Positions 9,451 to 21,156 of a stretch of DNA of 64,000 bases are shown here, in pieces. The notes beneath the pieces were generated by a model. It worked only from the letters and a program-made list of their open reading frames with translations, did not search any database and was not told the DNA's origin. Position numbers and translations under genes: made by a program. Positions within the stretch are counted from its first letter, which is position 1; the number at the start of each line of letters is the position of its first letter. Source of the DNA: Platanthera guangdongensis (taxonomy: Eukaryota; Streptophyta; Magnoliopsida; Asparagales; Orchidaceae); contig CM077163.1 of the NCBI GenBank assembly GCA_039583875.1, forward strand, positions 111,113,213-111,177,212, in the 5' to 3' direction.

Positions 9451-11790
9451 CTATTTTTCTTTGGCTAAGTCATCCTTGAGTTTCTGAGCCAAAAACTTCT
9501 TCCTTTGCCTTTCAACATACTCCTTATGCTTTGGATAGTATCTGGGAGGAGGAGCTTTATCTGTCGCAGTGTTGGTCCTGAAGAAGATGTTACGTTTGGC
9601 TTCATAGGTCTTGTGCAGCTCCCACTCATGTTGGCTGTATACATCGTTTCGATTGATTTCCCCTTTTTCTTGTAGCCAGAATGTGTCCAGTATGATACTC
9701 TTGGATACTGGACTCCACTTTTCGTTTCTTACTTCCTCCTCCTTCAGTCTGATTCTCTTTTCAGCTTGTGTTTCCTTTGATGTCCCTTCTTGATATTTTC
9801 TCTTGTCCCTGGCTTTTGCTAGGGCTCCTTGATCAAACATTGCCATCAGTTTTGCCTTGGAGGAGGCCCTAGCAGCCCTATGAGCATCAACCTCACTTAA
9901 ATGAACTTCTGCAGCACTTACTCCCTCATCAGCCGTAGTATTCTCAGGAGCATGAACACCAGCAGGATTGTCAGGCAAATCGACGCCTAACGCTTGTTGG
10001 AGCATCCACCAGCAACTGTCATATACATATTGGTTTGACTGTTCAAAGTTGTTGATCATGACTTCCCGAAGCTCAGCCATCTTAGCTATATATTCTTTCT
10101 CCCCCTTTTTGGCTTCGACTGCAATGGAGTTTGCATAAGAATGCAGTGACTCATCAATATGCTTTGTAGTCCTGGAGAATTCAGTGACCAAGGCTTGTTG
10201 ATTGGTGTTAAGAGTTACCATATTGCCATCAAACTTTTGAATGTTATTTGCTACGACATGAGCATTCTGATTCACTACGGCGAGAGTATCGGTGTTCTTT
10301 TTCAATCCGTCCATAAGAAGAGTGACAGCTTGGCCGGCCGCTGTATACTTATCATCAAACTTCTTTTCCCTCACGTCCAGTTTGTGATTGATCTCCACCA
10401 TGTTCTTGAGCATGCGATTCTCTGATTTCTTAATTCTGTTCAACATTTTAGTTTGAGCTTTCTCAAAAGATGCTTTGAGCTCATCCACAATACCCTGAAT
10501 GACATTCACGGTGTGATTGGCTAGATCATCTCATAGTGGATGAGCCTGAGGCACTCCTTGGCCTTGCTCTTCATCAGATGCACCTGTAGAGCTGGACATG
10601 AGCACAGTCTCTAAGGGGGGAATGCTTGCGGCCTCTGTAGATTTCTCGGACTCCCCCTCCACTGTTGCACCAATGATCTCAGGAACGATCTCAGGAGCGT
10701 GCTTGTCAGATGGAACTTCAGTGATATCCTGAGTCTCCAAAGCTTCCTGTCCCTCATTGCCTTCTTCCTCACCTTCATCATCCATGAGATCATTCTCATC
10801 AGCATCATCTTCCAACCCTTCGTTAGCAGTCTCCTCTACAGCACCTCCGGCTCCTAGATCGTTCAGGTTCAGGGCCTCCTCATTCTCCAGCACAGCTTCA
10901 CTTTCTTCTTGTATATCCGCCACTGCATCTCTGGCTATCTAGGAGATGTCAGATATGATATTAGCATCAGTGGGTAGAGGCTCCCCCTCAATTCCTGCAG
11001 TCAAAGCATCAGGAATTTCACTGGGGATAACTAAGGAATCAGCCACAGTTCCGTCCTCGGCTGGAGATACTTCTTGTTGTTCTACCACGGCAGCCTGCCC
11101 AGTGCGCCTCTCCCATCTGTCAAAAACACTCGAGTCCATTTCCTTCAAGTAATGTAGAGGAACACCTTTACTCATGTCGTACTTATCTCCATTCAACTGA
11201 TTGAGATACAGACTGATGATTCGGCCAAAGCTAGGAGATCTGAGGGTGTCCTTTATCTTCTCAAAAAGCAATGCCCCCCAGTTTAATCCTTTTCTGCAGA
11301 CAATTGCCACCAGGATCTTGAACATGTCCGCAGAGATGTGGTCATGAGAACCCGGTTTGCATATGAGTACCTTCCCAATGATGTCTGACAGAAGTTTCCC
11401 TTCTTCATTCATATCCTTTCGCTTTATCGACCGAGTTCCTCGAGCGAGTCCACAGAATAATAAAGTCCTGGTTTTGTCCTGTTCATCCAGATAATCCTCG
11501 TGCGCCGAGCTAGTGAGCTGCAAGAAGTGGGTCAGCTTGCTGGCAGACATCTTTATCTTTGCCCCTGCAACCTTGCTCTTGATGAGAGAGTCGTCATTCC
11601 GGAGTTTTGCGGTTTCAAAGAACTCCAGCACTTCCTTGTCCAGGATTTTACAGGGGTGCTCCAGTACGAATGAGAGTCCAGCCTCTTCAAGCATAAGGAT
11701 GATGTTTCTGAATTCATCTGAGGCATGAGAGAACCCTGTTCGAACCAGCTCGCATCCAGTGACCAGCCCAGCGGTTGTCCTTGGAGCCAT
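9451..11790 (-). pseudogene. Accessory ORF of element C (about 780 codons, two in-frame stops)
   Basis: ATG at 11790 opens a frame that runs to 9451 in one phase, broken only by TAG at 10941-10939 and TGA at 10533-10531. The three open pieces are therefore one gene. The N-terminal third (283 codons) is globular and contains the block GLNWGALLFEKIKD followed by SVFDRWERR, which matches the accessory ORF of B (SVNWGQILFDFIKK, LFGRWERT). The middle is very acidic (EDDADENDLMDDEGEEE). The last third is helical, with coiled-coil-like sequence (AQTKMLNRIKKSENRMLKNM) and a basic tail. It sits where Sire elements carry an extra, sometimes called env-like, ORF. I see no signal peptide or membrane segment, so I do not call it an envelope. 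Function unknown. Confidence 0.8.
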
Positions 11791-12723
11791 TGCAAACCTA
11801 GGGAGAGAATCCCTACTCTACGCTTAATCAAAAGTCAAAAGGGAAGCGACACTAGTGATAAAGTCCAAGTAAGGGTGAGGATGTGGTTACCTAAAAGCGT
11901 AGACGGTGAGTTAGTTCGATGAAGACGATGGACACCCGGTAGGTGCCCGCGACTGTGAATGATCGAAACCACAGAGAAATCCCTGGAAGGTAGAATCGGC
12001 GAGATCGGGAGAGGAGAGATCCACGGAAGGTGCACCCGAGAGAGGAGAGATCCACGGAAGGCAATCGGCGAGATAGACGGGATTCTTCACGAGTTGCGGG
12101 ATTCTTGCACGTCGAGATCGACAGAGTTCTTCACGAGTTGCGGGAATCTTGCGAGATGTCGACGGAAGGGGAAGAATCGGCGAGAGGCCTTCGGTGAGCT
12201 TCCTGCGAGAGACCTTCGGTGAGCTTCCTGCGGGATGTCGACGGAAGTCTTCACGATTCGGCGAGAGACCTTCGATGAGCTTCTTGCGGAATATGAAGGG
12301 TCGGCGGGAGACTGGAAAGATTTCGACGGGTTTAAAAAGGGATTTTAAAGGGTTTCCGTTTGTCTAAGTCGAAATTGAAGGGATTCTTTAACAGGAATCT
12401 ATGGGTTAAGAGACATGCCAGATTTTCGAAGTCTTCTGATGTCAAGTCAATTTAAAAATCTTCTAAATATATAAATACTTCTTAAAGCCAATCTATTTAG
12501 GGTTTGAACCGGGCTTTTCCATACATTTCTTGATGGCAAGATTTCCAATGACGTATCTTCGTTTTCGAGATTTCCAAAGACGTATCTTTGTTAGTTTTCA
12601 GTGAACTAATTTACGCCTGTAGATGTTAGTTCTCGAATCTACCAGTGGAATTACCGATAACTCTTTAATGATGTATCTAAGGTTTATATTCACCGTGTTA
12701 ACCTATCCTTAGATGTGCACACA

Positions 12724-12784
<61 letters not shown>

Positions 12785-13013
12785 AAATGTCGATAGAAAG
12801 TGACTCAAGTCTTGGAGTTGATGAAAAATACCTGGGATTATGAGAGTTATCATTTAGCCTCTCTGACTAAAACATACCAGGTGCTCGATGTGAGTATGCC
12901 CATATAGATATCACTGCTGTTATTCTAGATGCATGTTCCAATTCAGTCTTGAAACATCTACTGTCTAGTTCCTATTATATTTACGGGAACCTAGACTACC
13001 CTGCAAAAGAGAG
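11791..13013 (-). other. Non-coding spacer of element C where pol would be
   Basis: Between gag and the accessory ORF there are no pol motifs on either strand. 11990-12300 has degenerate repeats around TCGGCGAGA and CTTCGGTGAGCTTCCTGCG with GTCGACGGAAG. 12724-12781 is an AT run. The rest is unremarkable AT-rich sequence. Confidence 0.75.
12724..12781. repeat. (AT)n microsatellite
   Basis: About 58 bp of alternating AT inside the spacer of element C. Confidence 0.95.
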
Positions 13014-14579
13014 TTACTTTACCTTAGGAACCCAATACATATTGGGTCCTAGGTTCCTGTTAGCATAAACACTCGACTGCCTTCCTTCAGAAATCCTGTC
13101 AGGAAGACTACCTCTGCCCAGGAGATGTGGATAGGCCCTTGCCCTTGACACAGAGGGGTTGTGCCAACAGTCTATGGAAAAGTGTCCCACCTTGCCACAG
13201 CACCAACACGCGTGAATGTTGTATCTCCGTTTCTGACCTGATCTAGTGACTGAGGTAGTCATGAGCCTAGGTCCAAACGGGATAGATCTGGATCTGCTCC
13301 CAGAACTGCCTCTTCCACCGTGACACATGGAAGGGTGGAATGAATGCATGCAGCGAGCGTCACGAGGCCTGGGAGCTGGTACATTCCTTTCAGTCAGCCC
13401 CCTTCCTGTGGCCCGATGAGAACTTACAGCATGACTTCTAACCCCCCTTTCCTGTGTCCTTGGGTGGAGAGAGATGATACCAGCCGATTCATGCCGAGTA
13501 GGGGAAGTGGTCGAGAATACAAAGGGCTCAGAATGAGCCTTAGGTATTCTCTCATGGGCGGCCATGACAGCCCTTGCACTATGGGTGTCTCCACATGAGG
13601 ACAGATCACCCTTGCAGTGACCACGATTATTCCTGTGGTCATACCTGAAGGCATGATGAATACCCTTCCTTCTTGGAGTGGGGGGTCGGAATACCGTTTC
13701 CCCATTTCTCCACGAATTGATAATTCGGGAGATCCACCCGTTTTCTTCCTTTCTCTTCATAGCATCAACCTTGGAAAAGTTTGATACTATCCTTTTCTCA
13801 ATCTCTAGACTACTCTCTAGATCAGAGATTTTAGAGTCCTTGACCTTGTTGGATGCCAATTGGAGAACCAATAAGATCTTCAGCCATGCAATCTCCTGAG
13901 CTTGTTCTTCAACAAGCAGGTTGCCTTTCTGAAGGGCTCTCTTCAGGGAATCAGAATTTTCTGAAGGGACACAGTTCCTGTCTTCAGAAACTTCAAGAGA
14001 GACGGGGCAGGATGAAAAAGTTACCTGCTCTTCAGTGTTATTGTCATTAGAGCCAGTGACCGTTGTGTCATCCTCATCAGAGCTGCTTTCCTCACTGGGC
14101 TCTTCAGTCTCTGACATGGACACTGGAGCTCTGATGCTGTCTGATTGATCCTTGCCTTCATCTTCAGAGGCGAGGACCCCCACATAGGCTTCATCCTCTA
14201 GTTGACAGCAGATTCCAGCTTTCTCTGATCCCCCCATCAGCTCTGAGATCGTCACCCACATAGATTTGGCCGTCTCACATTTTTCCAATCTAGAGCAAGA
14301 AGGTCCAAACCAGATATCCATGATAATCTGACGAATCCTCTTGTCCAGATTAAATAATGAAAGTTCCGTCTCCGACATCTCAGCAATGCACTTGGGAACT
14401 TGGATATTCTTTCCAGAGCCGGAGGTCTTCATAGGAATAAAAGGACCCTCTTCCAGGATGAAAGATGCTCGAGGATCGATAGCCTCCAAGTGATACGACA
14501 CTCTCATCTTCCAGACGGGATAATACTCCTTTGTGCATGTGGGAAGTCTTAGAGGCGATATCTCATGATCCAGCTCCAT
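13014..14579 (-). CDS. gag of element C, intact 521 codons with zinc knuckle
   Basis: This is the longest unbroken gene in the window. ATG at 14579 is 61 bases after the primer site. The N-terminus has the copia gag pattern (YYPVWKMRVSYHLEAIDP, FNLDKRIRQIIMD, TAKSMWVTISELMGGS). A Ser/Glu/Asp-rich acidic middle and a helical segment (about residues 215-270) follow, then a basic Arg/Ser/His-rich region. A zinc knuckle CWCCGKVGHFSIDCW with all ligands present is at about residues 457-471. The end, LGPNMYWVPKVK, matches the block that in E and other copia elements leads straight into protease. Here a TAA follows, so Gag is made without Pol. It probably forms particles and packages C RNA. Confidence 0.88.
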   Translation of the reverse strand: MELDHEISPLRLPTCTKEYYPVWKMRVSYHLEAIDPRASFILEEGPFIPMKTSGSGKNIQVPKCIAEMSETELSLFNLDKRIRQIIMDIWFGPSCSRLEKCETAKSMWVTISELMGGSEKAGICCQLEDEAYVGVLASEDEGKDQSDSIRAPVSMSETEEPSEESSSDEDDTTVTGSNDNNTEEQVTFSSCPVSLEVSEDRNCVPSENSDSLKRALQKGNLLVEEQAQEIAWLKILLVLQLASNKVKDSKISDLESSLEIEKRIVSNFSKVDAMKRKEENGWISRIINSWRNGETVFRPPTPRRKGIHHAFRYDHRNNRGHCKGDLSSCGDTHSARAVMAAHERIPKAHSEPFVFSTTSPTRHESAGIISLHPRTQERGVRSHAVSSHRATGRGLTERNVPAPRPRDARCMHSFHPSMCHGGRGSSGSRSRSIPFGPRLMTTSVTRSGQKRRYNIHACWCCGKVGHFSIDCWHNPSVSRARAYPHLLGRGSLPDRISEGRQSSVYANRNLGPNMYWVPKVK

Positions 14580-14639
14580 GCTTCTGACAATGGTGGTAGG
14601 ATTCTACTCAAGGTGTAAACCTTTTTGATGAGTAACCTG

Positions 14640-14651
14640 GCTCTGATACCA
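14640..14651 (-). other. Primer binding site, initiator-Met tRNA (element C)
   Basis: The minus strand reads TGGTATCAGAGC, the exact plant initiator tRNA-Met PBS, two bases after the LTR end. Confidence 0.93.
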
Positions 14652-14653
14652 CT

Positions 14654-16062
14654 TGAAAGTCCACCTAGTGTCAACAAGCTTCACCTATGAGGGGGGGATA
14701 GGTGACATGCAGCATTTTTGCGGAATTTAAAGTTATACCTGCACAAGGAAACAAAACAGCACGGCAAAGAAAGTACACACACAATTTATAGTGGTTACCC
14801 GATTTGGGTACATCCACTTTCCCCCTTCGACCTATCTCCCAATAAGGGACGACTCGGTCTCTTCACCAACAGGATTGAAATCCAATCCTTGCACTATCGA
14901 AAGGAACCCTTCCACACGTAGGAGACAACACTCCCACAACGCAGGTTGCACCCAACCCTTACAACTCGGAACCAACGTTCCTTTACAACAAAAATGAACT
15001 AGAATGTACAAGAAATACAAACTACTTTTGGAGACCAAGGTATCCCTCTTCGTTGACGACGTGTTCTTGAAGTCCACGAAGAGTCCACAACCCTAGATCT
15101 CTCTTGGAGAGAATCTCCCCGGAACCGGCGGCGGCAAGATGTGTGGCTGCAGTACTTTGGAGATCCAAACTTCGTAGCAAAGCTAGCTAGGTCTTCCAAC
15201 GATCACACTAGGATCGATCGTCTCAATCGATTCGGACGGGGAAGGTTTTCCCGATCAACAAATCAAGAGACAAAGGATCTCTGGTTAGACGCGTGAGACT
15301 CTAAGCTTGGCTAAGCTTATGTCGCCGGAAGATCTGGAAGAAACTACGATCAAGACCGGCGACCAACTTGCTCGAGCGGCGACGGCGGCAGCGGCCGAGC
15401 GGAAATCGCAATCTAGGTCACGTCGCGACTCGGCTTCGTATATTTTTTCCGTCATCCTACTGTTCAAAATTACGCCTGTATTTATACTGTAGACAACTTC
15501 AAGATTACCGTTGTGGGTCCCACCAGAAGAAACCCTAATCCGGTTCAAAGTAGTGCCAGCGACAGAGTCCGATTCAGGGAGTTCCAAAAAATCACCCAAG
15601 TCAAAATCGGCGAGAATCACCTGTGATTCTCGTCGAATTTGACTTGATTGCACTCTGATTTAGCCGGCGAGAATCAGCCAGTGATTCTCGCCGAATCGGC
15701 GAGAATCACTTGGTGATTCTCGTCGATTCTTACTTAGATGATTTTTCGTCTTACGCCTCTGAGCTGCTCTTTGACTCATCCTTGCTCCTTGTCTGCTCTT
15801 GCATAAACACAGCCCTGTACTTGAAAGTAAGTGCACTCCAATAGAGAGAGTACACGTAGGCCAACACACTGATCTGCTCAACGAGGGATTACGTCGTGCA
15901 GACCCGTGTATATTGACCTACTGCACCCTGACATTGGTGTGCACTTAGCGTGGAATAACTGCAAGCACAACTTGAAATATTTTATCAAATACATTGTGAA
16001 TTCATCTTAGCTTGACGGGTGGCTTCCTCAAATCCAGGTAATTGTGGATACAATACCCAACA
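14654..16062 (-). repeat. 5' LTR of element C (1409 bp)
   Basis: This LTR aligns end to end with 7726-9162. Minus-strand start TGTTGGGTATTG at 16062, end at 14654. It is 28 bp shorter than its partner, mainly because the palindrome cluster at 15600-15730 has fewer units. Many substitutions separate the two LTRs, so the insertion is not recent. Confidence 0.95.
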
Positions 16063-16067
16063 AATTC
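16063..16067. repeat. Target duplication AATTC, right copy (element C)
   Basis: It matches 7721-7725 exactly. Copia sequence of element B resumes after it. Confidence 0.95.
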
Positions 16068-17140
16068 CACAAGCTGTTGCTCAACCAACTCCTCCCACTG
16101 ATCTTGTCACACTTAGAGATCACCCTATATCTCACGTGATTGGATACATTTCAGTTGGTGTGTAAGCAAGACATGAACTCAATAATGATTTGATGCATGC
16201 TTGTTTCATTTCTTAACTTGAGCCCCATTCCATCAAAGATGCAGAGCAAGATCCCCACTGGATCATTGCAATGCAAGGGAAGCTCAATTAGTTTGATAGG
16301 TATAGAGTTTGGGATTCGGTTCCTAGACCTAAAGACTATCCAGTCATTGGAACCAAATGGGTCTTCAAAAATAAGATGGATGCTGAAAGAACTATTATAA
16401 GGAACAAAACAAGGCTACTATCTTAAGGCTATTCACAGGAGGAAGGAATAGACTATGATCAAACCTTTTCTCCAGTGGCAAGGCTTGAGGCTATAAGAAT
16501 TTTCTTACCCTATGTAGCCTATAAAAGATTCAAAGTCTACCAGATGGATGTAAAAAGTGCTTTCCTAAATGGAGATTTAAAAGAAGAAGTGTATGTGGAG
16601 CAACCACCAGGTTTTATCTCTCCAACTTATACCTCCTATATCTTTAGATTGCATAAAGCTCTCTATGGTTTAAAGCAAGGTATAAGAGCTTGGTATGAGA
16701 CCTAAGCTAGCTTTCTTATAGAGCATAAGTTTTCTAGGGGCATAGTAGATAGGACTCTTTTTATCAGGCATCATAAAAATAAAATTTTGTTAGTACAAAT
16801 ATATGTAGATGATATTATTTTTGGCTCTACTAATCCCAAATTTTGCAAAAGATTTTCTGATCTAATGCGTTCAAAGTTTGAGTTAAGTAGCATGAGTGAA
16901 CTTTCATACTTCCTTGGTCTCCAAGTGAAGCAATCACCTGATGGTATCTCCATCTCCCAATCCAAGTATGCTAAGGAGCTTATTAAAAGGTTTGGGATGT
17001 GTGATGCCTCAACAATGAAAACACCTATGGATGCTAATACTGTGATTGATTCTGATGAAGTTGGCAAGCATGTTGATCAGAAAACTTATAGTGCTATTGC
17101 TGGGTCTCTATTATATCTCACTCAAGTAGGTCTGACATAA
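16063..17140 (+). pseudogene. Reverse transcriptase (element B)
   Basis: The Ty1/copia RT is readable across three frames: [19 protein letters not shown] and [13 protein letters not shown] (16475-16705), then the catalytic box YVDDIIFGSTN (about 16800) and SELSYFLGLQVKQS (to 17140). The YVDD box is intact. A TAA at 16703-16705 and frameshifts near 16400 and 17140 inactivate it. The first 300 bases are the linker after integrase, also damaged. Confidence 0.9.
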
Positions 17141-17754
17141 TATTTTCCACATGCATTTGTGCTAGGTTCCAAGTGAAGCTTAAAGAATCTCACTATATTT
17201 TATTAAAAAGAATTTTGAGATATATAAAGGGTTGCCCAAATCTAGGATTTCTATATCCATCAAAGTTAGAATTTGATTTAACTGGATTTTCTAATGCTGA
17301 CTATGTTGGATGTAGAGTGGACATGAAGAGCACATCAGGAACTTGCCAGTTTCTTGGTGATAGGCTTGTGTCCTGGTTTTGTAAGAAACAAACCTCTGTG
17401 TCCACATCAACTACTGAAGTTGAATACATAGCTGCAGGCAGCTGCTGTTCACAGATTTTGTGGATACAAAACCAATTACTGGATTATGGTATCAACTTAA
17501 ATAATTCAACTATATTTTGTGATAGTACCAGTGCAATATCTATTGCACAAAATCTAGTGCATCATAATAGGACCAAACATATAAATATCAGACATCATTT
17601 CATTATAGATTGTGTAGACAAAAAGAAAATTAATCTTGTCTTTATCTCTACAAATTTACAAAGAGCAGACATCTTCACCAAGCCATTGCATGAGAAGAAA
17701 CATCTGTTCTTCTTAAATCAGCTAGGTATGATAAATGTGGTAGATTCAATTTAA
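17141..17754 (+). pseudogene. RNase H (element B)
   Basis: RNase H would degrade the RNA strand after copying. The 193-codon frame at 17173-17754 holds DYVGCRVDMKSTSGTC, TEVEYIAAGSCCSQILW, a central catalytic block FCDSTSAISIAQN and the C-terminal RTKHINIRHHFI and LQRADIFTKPL, all standard for copia RNase H. The frame itself is open; it is separated from RT by a frameshift. The AGSCC block resembles Sire-type elements. Confidence 0.9.
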
Positions 17755-17779
17755 TTTTTGTCTATAGTCAACAATTTGG

Positions 17780-17995
17780 CACAGTTCGTCGAACGGAGAT
17801 CGACGATCTGTGAACTCTGCGTGAAGTGTTGTCGAACAGAGATCGACAAACACTTCTTAGTGAAACAGATTTCGTTGAGCGGAGATCGGCGATTTTTCTT
17901 CAGAACAATTTTCGCCGACCTGAGAACGACGAAAAATTTTCCCCTATCTGCCTGAGATCGACGATATTATTCCTTCATGAAATTATTCGTCGAAC
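17780..17995. repeat. TCGTCGAAC/GATCGACGA motif cluster after RNase H (element B)
   Basis: About six degenerate copies of TCGTCGAAC, GATCGACGA and TCGACAAAC lie between RNase H and the accessory ORF. The motif is shared with 5760-6030 and the LTR of the same element. Confidence 0.8.
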
Positions 17996-18140
17996 TGAGA
18001 ACAAAGATTGTTTATTTTTCGCAGGACAAAGCCTGTCGCTTCATATTCTAAAAAACCTTATATCTATGTTTTCATCGTGCTCTATCCCGCGCTTTCTATT
18101 CTCTTGCTCTTTCTCTCTCTTTTGCTTTTGTAGGAAAACT

Positions 18141-20987
18141 ATGGCGATTCCGGTGCTCTCTCTCTCAAGCATGAAGTTCGACACTGGCTTTGATATTGAT
18201 TTTGATTCATTCTCCCACACTGATCAGATCTTCATCGACAACCTTTAGTTGTGTGAAGAGCAGAAACTAAAGAAATTCATGGCAACCATGATCAAGATAC
18301 CAGAAAATGAAATCCGAGAATGAGTTTTTACTTCAACATCTCTAGATGCAGATACCATGATTGGCACCATTGGAGGAAATCAGGTAATTCTAACTCCTAC
18401 GGTTTTATCTGAAATTTTTGATTTGGCTACTGGAGAAGATGATAATGAATTGGATATTGATGAATCTGAGAATATGTTGAATATAATGGGTCATTCTGAA
18501 GGAAACCCAAATATGTTTCTGAAAAAGAACTTATCTGTTAAATATAAGTTCTTGGCTGATATTGTAGGCAAGATTTGGTTGGGCAAGCATATAACCCATG
18601 ACTATATCACCAGACACCATTTTCTGGTGATGAGTGCTATGGTTGAGAAGAAATCAGTTAACTGGGGACAGATTTTGTTTGACTTTATAAAGAAGAAAAA
18701 CACAAAGAAAGATGTGTGTTCTGGGAGGATTCTAGGAATCTTCATTCAGGAAAAGGCACCAGAACTATTGGTTTCACAACCAACATTCATCAATGCCTTA
18801 AAGAGGATCACCTCTGCCCTATTTGGTAGATGGGAGAGGACAATTCCAAAGCCCTCCAGGGACTCCTCTTCCTGTAAGACTTTCGAGGACACAAGGGAAA
18901 TTATATAATCTCCTTCACCTCCAGAAGAAATTCCACCATCCACCAACATTCCTTCTCCTCCTCTCCAACAACAACCACAACAACTTCAACAACAACTTTC
19001 ATCTCTTCTTCAACAACAACCATCACCTCCACATTCCCCCACAGTTATTAATGAGGTTATTCCATCTCCACCTCCTCAATATCCACCTCAAACTCATATA
19101 GCTGACATTCCATCTACTTCACAACCTAACTTCAATCTACTGTCTCCTCCTCCACCATCTCCACATCACTCTCTAGTTCAGGAACCCACCTCCTCATCCA
19201 CAATCACAGTTCCCCCTTCTACCTTTGTAATTCCTTCAATTGATATCCCTCCAATCATCACCACTGACATTTCATCCATTCCCCCTTCAACATTTCCAGA
19301 ATACACCCACACAGACTTCTCTCATGCCTTCTCTATGTGTTATAATTGTGGACATCACACTCCCTACACCACTTCTGCTCCTGAACCCCTCTACCTCAAG
19401 TTCTCTAATATAACACAAGATCTTCTTTCTTTCATCTCTCCAACTCTTGAGCAACTTATAGCAAATGCTATTGCTCCTCTCTCTTCTTCCATCATTTATC
19501 TCTATACCAGAATTGATGCTCTCTCTTCTATTACTACTTGTGGAGGACTGGCTTCAGGGCACTCTGAATCCAGTCAGGTGGAGATTTTCTGTGAAAACGC
19601 TTCAGTTCCTCCTCCTGCAGTAGCAGCAGCAGATTCTAAGTTGTTTGATGATTCAGCAGAGGCTCCAATAGAAATAATAGATTTAATTTAGTCTGATACA
19701 GACATGAATGATGTAATAACTGCAATAAACATTGTTGGTGATTACATTATAAATCCCACAGTTGATCTAAATTTCTTATTGAATTCTTTTTCTGCTTACA
19801 AAAATATTCTACCTAGTTTTGATGTACAAAACAAAGCTATTGTATCTTATACTGCTCCAATAAGTCCTGAGGTTGTGGATCAACTAAAGACACATTTTGT
19901 AGTTTCTGAAATTTCAGATAGTTTTGATGTTAGTGAACCAGTTTCTGTGCACAAAGCTTTCTCTCCACTAACCTTTAGCTGGTGTGAGTCTCCTATGACA
20001 GACCTGGATGAGATGTTGTTTGCTGACATGGAAGAAGAAGCAGGAAACATTCAGATTGCTACAGATATCTCTGCAGAGCCTACTAGCATAACACAACCAC
20101 ATATTCCTGGAATCTCAACTGATTTGCTAAAGTAGCTAAATGATCTTTATGACAATCCTAATCATTCTTCTCGAGATGATGATGATGATAATGAGTCAGA
20201 TGACTCATATAATAGAAGTTCAAAGAAAAGGAAGGCTCCTGCTAAATCTGCTCCTCAAAGGGATGTTCCTAAGCCAAACCCCTCTGTAGATATTCCATAT
20301 TACATCCTGCACAACATTACACTCACTCCAGATACCCGAAACTAGATGAGGTATTCTAAAAATGAGCAAAAATCTAGGAGAAGAACTGGAGGTACTCTCC
20401 ACCTCCAAAATTCAGCAGAGGTCCTCCTCCTCCTCCTACAGCAGGATTCTCTAGAAGCATTTCTCAGGCTCATAAAGCTACATCTTATCTTGAGTCTACA
20501 TCTTCCAGCAGCAGATAGCAGTAATACTCTTCAAGCAGCATCAGACAACAACAGTACTAGAGGCACAATAGGCAATAGAAAGTATCTAAAGATAATCAAC
20601 CTGATAATGCATCTCCTGAAAGGCCTATTTCTCCTGTTTGTTATCCAGAAATGGACCCCAACTTCAGGATGGCCAAATTTCAAGCGCTGGTAGCTCTTTC
20701 ACAAATCAAAAAAACCTAAGGAAGAAGGACAAGACACTTCAAAGTATACCAATATGTCCTCCTACAGAAAGAAGGAGCTTGACAGGTATCAGGTACATAA
20801 TCTCTTTAATGAAGATGCTTATATGTCTCTACATCCAGAAGCTATTATTCCAAGGGCTACAGCTGTTATAATACTTGGAGCCAGTGACATGAAGATGACC
20901 AATCTACAAGCTGCAGACCCTAAAAGGGAGATTATCTTTACCAGACCTACCTCAGAAGAACAGAAGAAGGATTCCAAGGAAAGCTGA
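18141..20987 (+). pseudogene. Accessory ORF after pol (element B), about 2.8 kb
   Basis: ATG at 18141 starts a frame that stays in one phase for about 2.2 kb and is broken only by point stops at 18246, 18321, 18906, 19689, 20133 and 20343. A frameshift follows near 20395, and coding-like sequence continues to 20987. Its parts in order are: a globular N-terminal domain with SVNWGQILFDFIKK and LFGRWERT, like element C; a Pro/Gln/Ser-rich stretch (about 18910-19320); a helical part; an acidic part; and a basic tail. The position after RNase H is that of the extra ORF in Sire elements. No membrane segment is evident. Function unknown. Confidence 0.72.
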
Positions 20988-21145
20988 ATAATTCTCTGAT
21001 TATATATTTTGATTAGAACCATTATTTATTTCTTATTTCAAAAGGAACTATGTTAATATCTGCCGAATAATTTTTAATTCTTCCAGATATCTTTTATGCT
21101 TTGTGATTTTTCTCTTTTCTGTTATTCATAGTGACCTTACCCAAA

Positions 21146-21156
21146 TAGGGGGAGAT
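21146..21156 (+). other. Polypurine tract (element B)
   Basis: TAGGGGGAGAT immediately precedes the LTR start TGTTGG. It is the same tract as in element C. Confidence 0.85.

Larger units (their letters stand above)
7726..16062 (-). mobile_element. Element C: complete non-autonomous copia-like element with gag and accessory ORF, no pol
   Basis: Two LTRs in the same orientation, a primer site, a polypurine tract and a perfect AATTC duplication define an 8337-bp element. Reading the minus strand: LTR 16062-14654, PBS 14651-14640, gag 14579-13014, about 1.2 kb non-coding, accessory ORF 11790-9451, polypurine tract, LTR 9162-7726. I can find no protease, integrase, RT or RNase H motif on either strand. 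Gag ends at a block like the one that normally precedes protease. It must have moved using enzymes from another element. Gag resembles the gag end in E, and the accessory ORF resembles that of B. Confidence 0.93.

Noticed and set aside
9451..11790. Accessory ORF of C as a viral-type envelope gene
   Set aside because: No signal peptide, no membrane segment and no cysteine pattern; only its position resembles the so-called env-like ORF.
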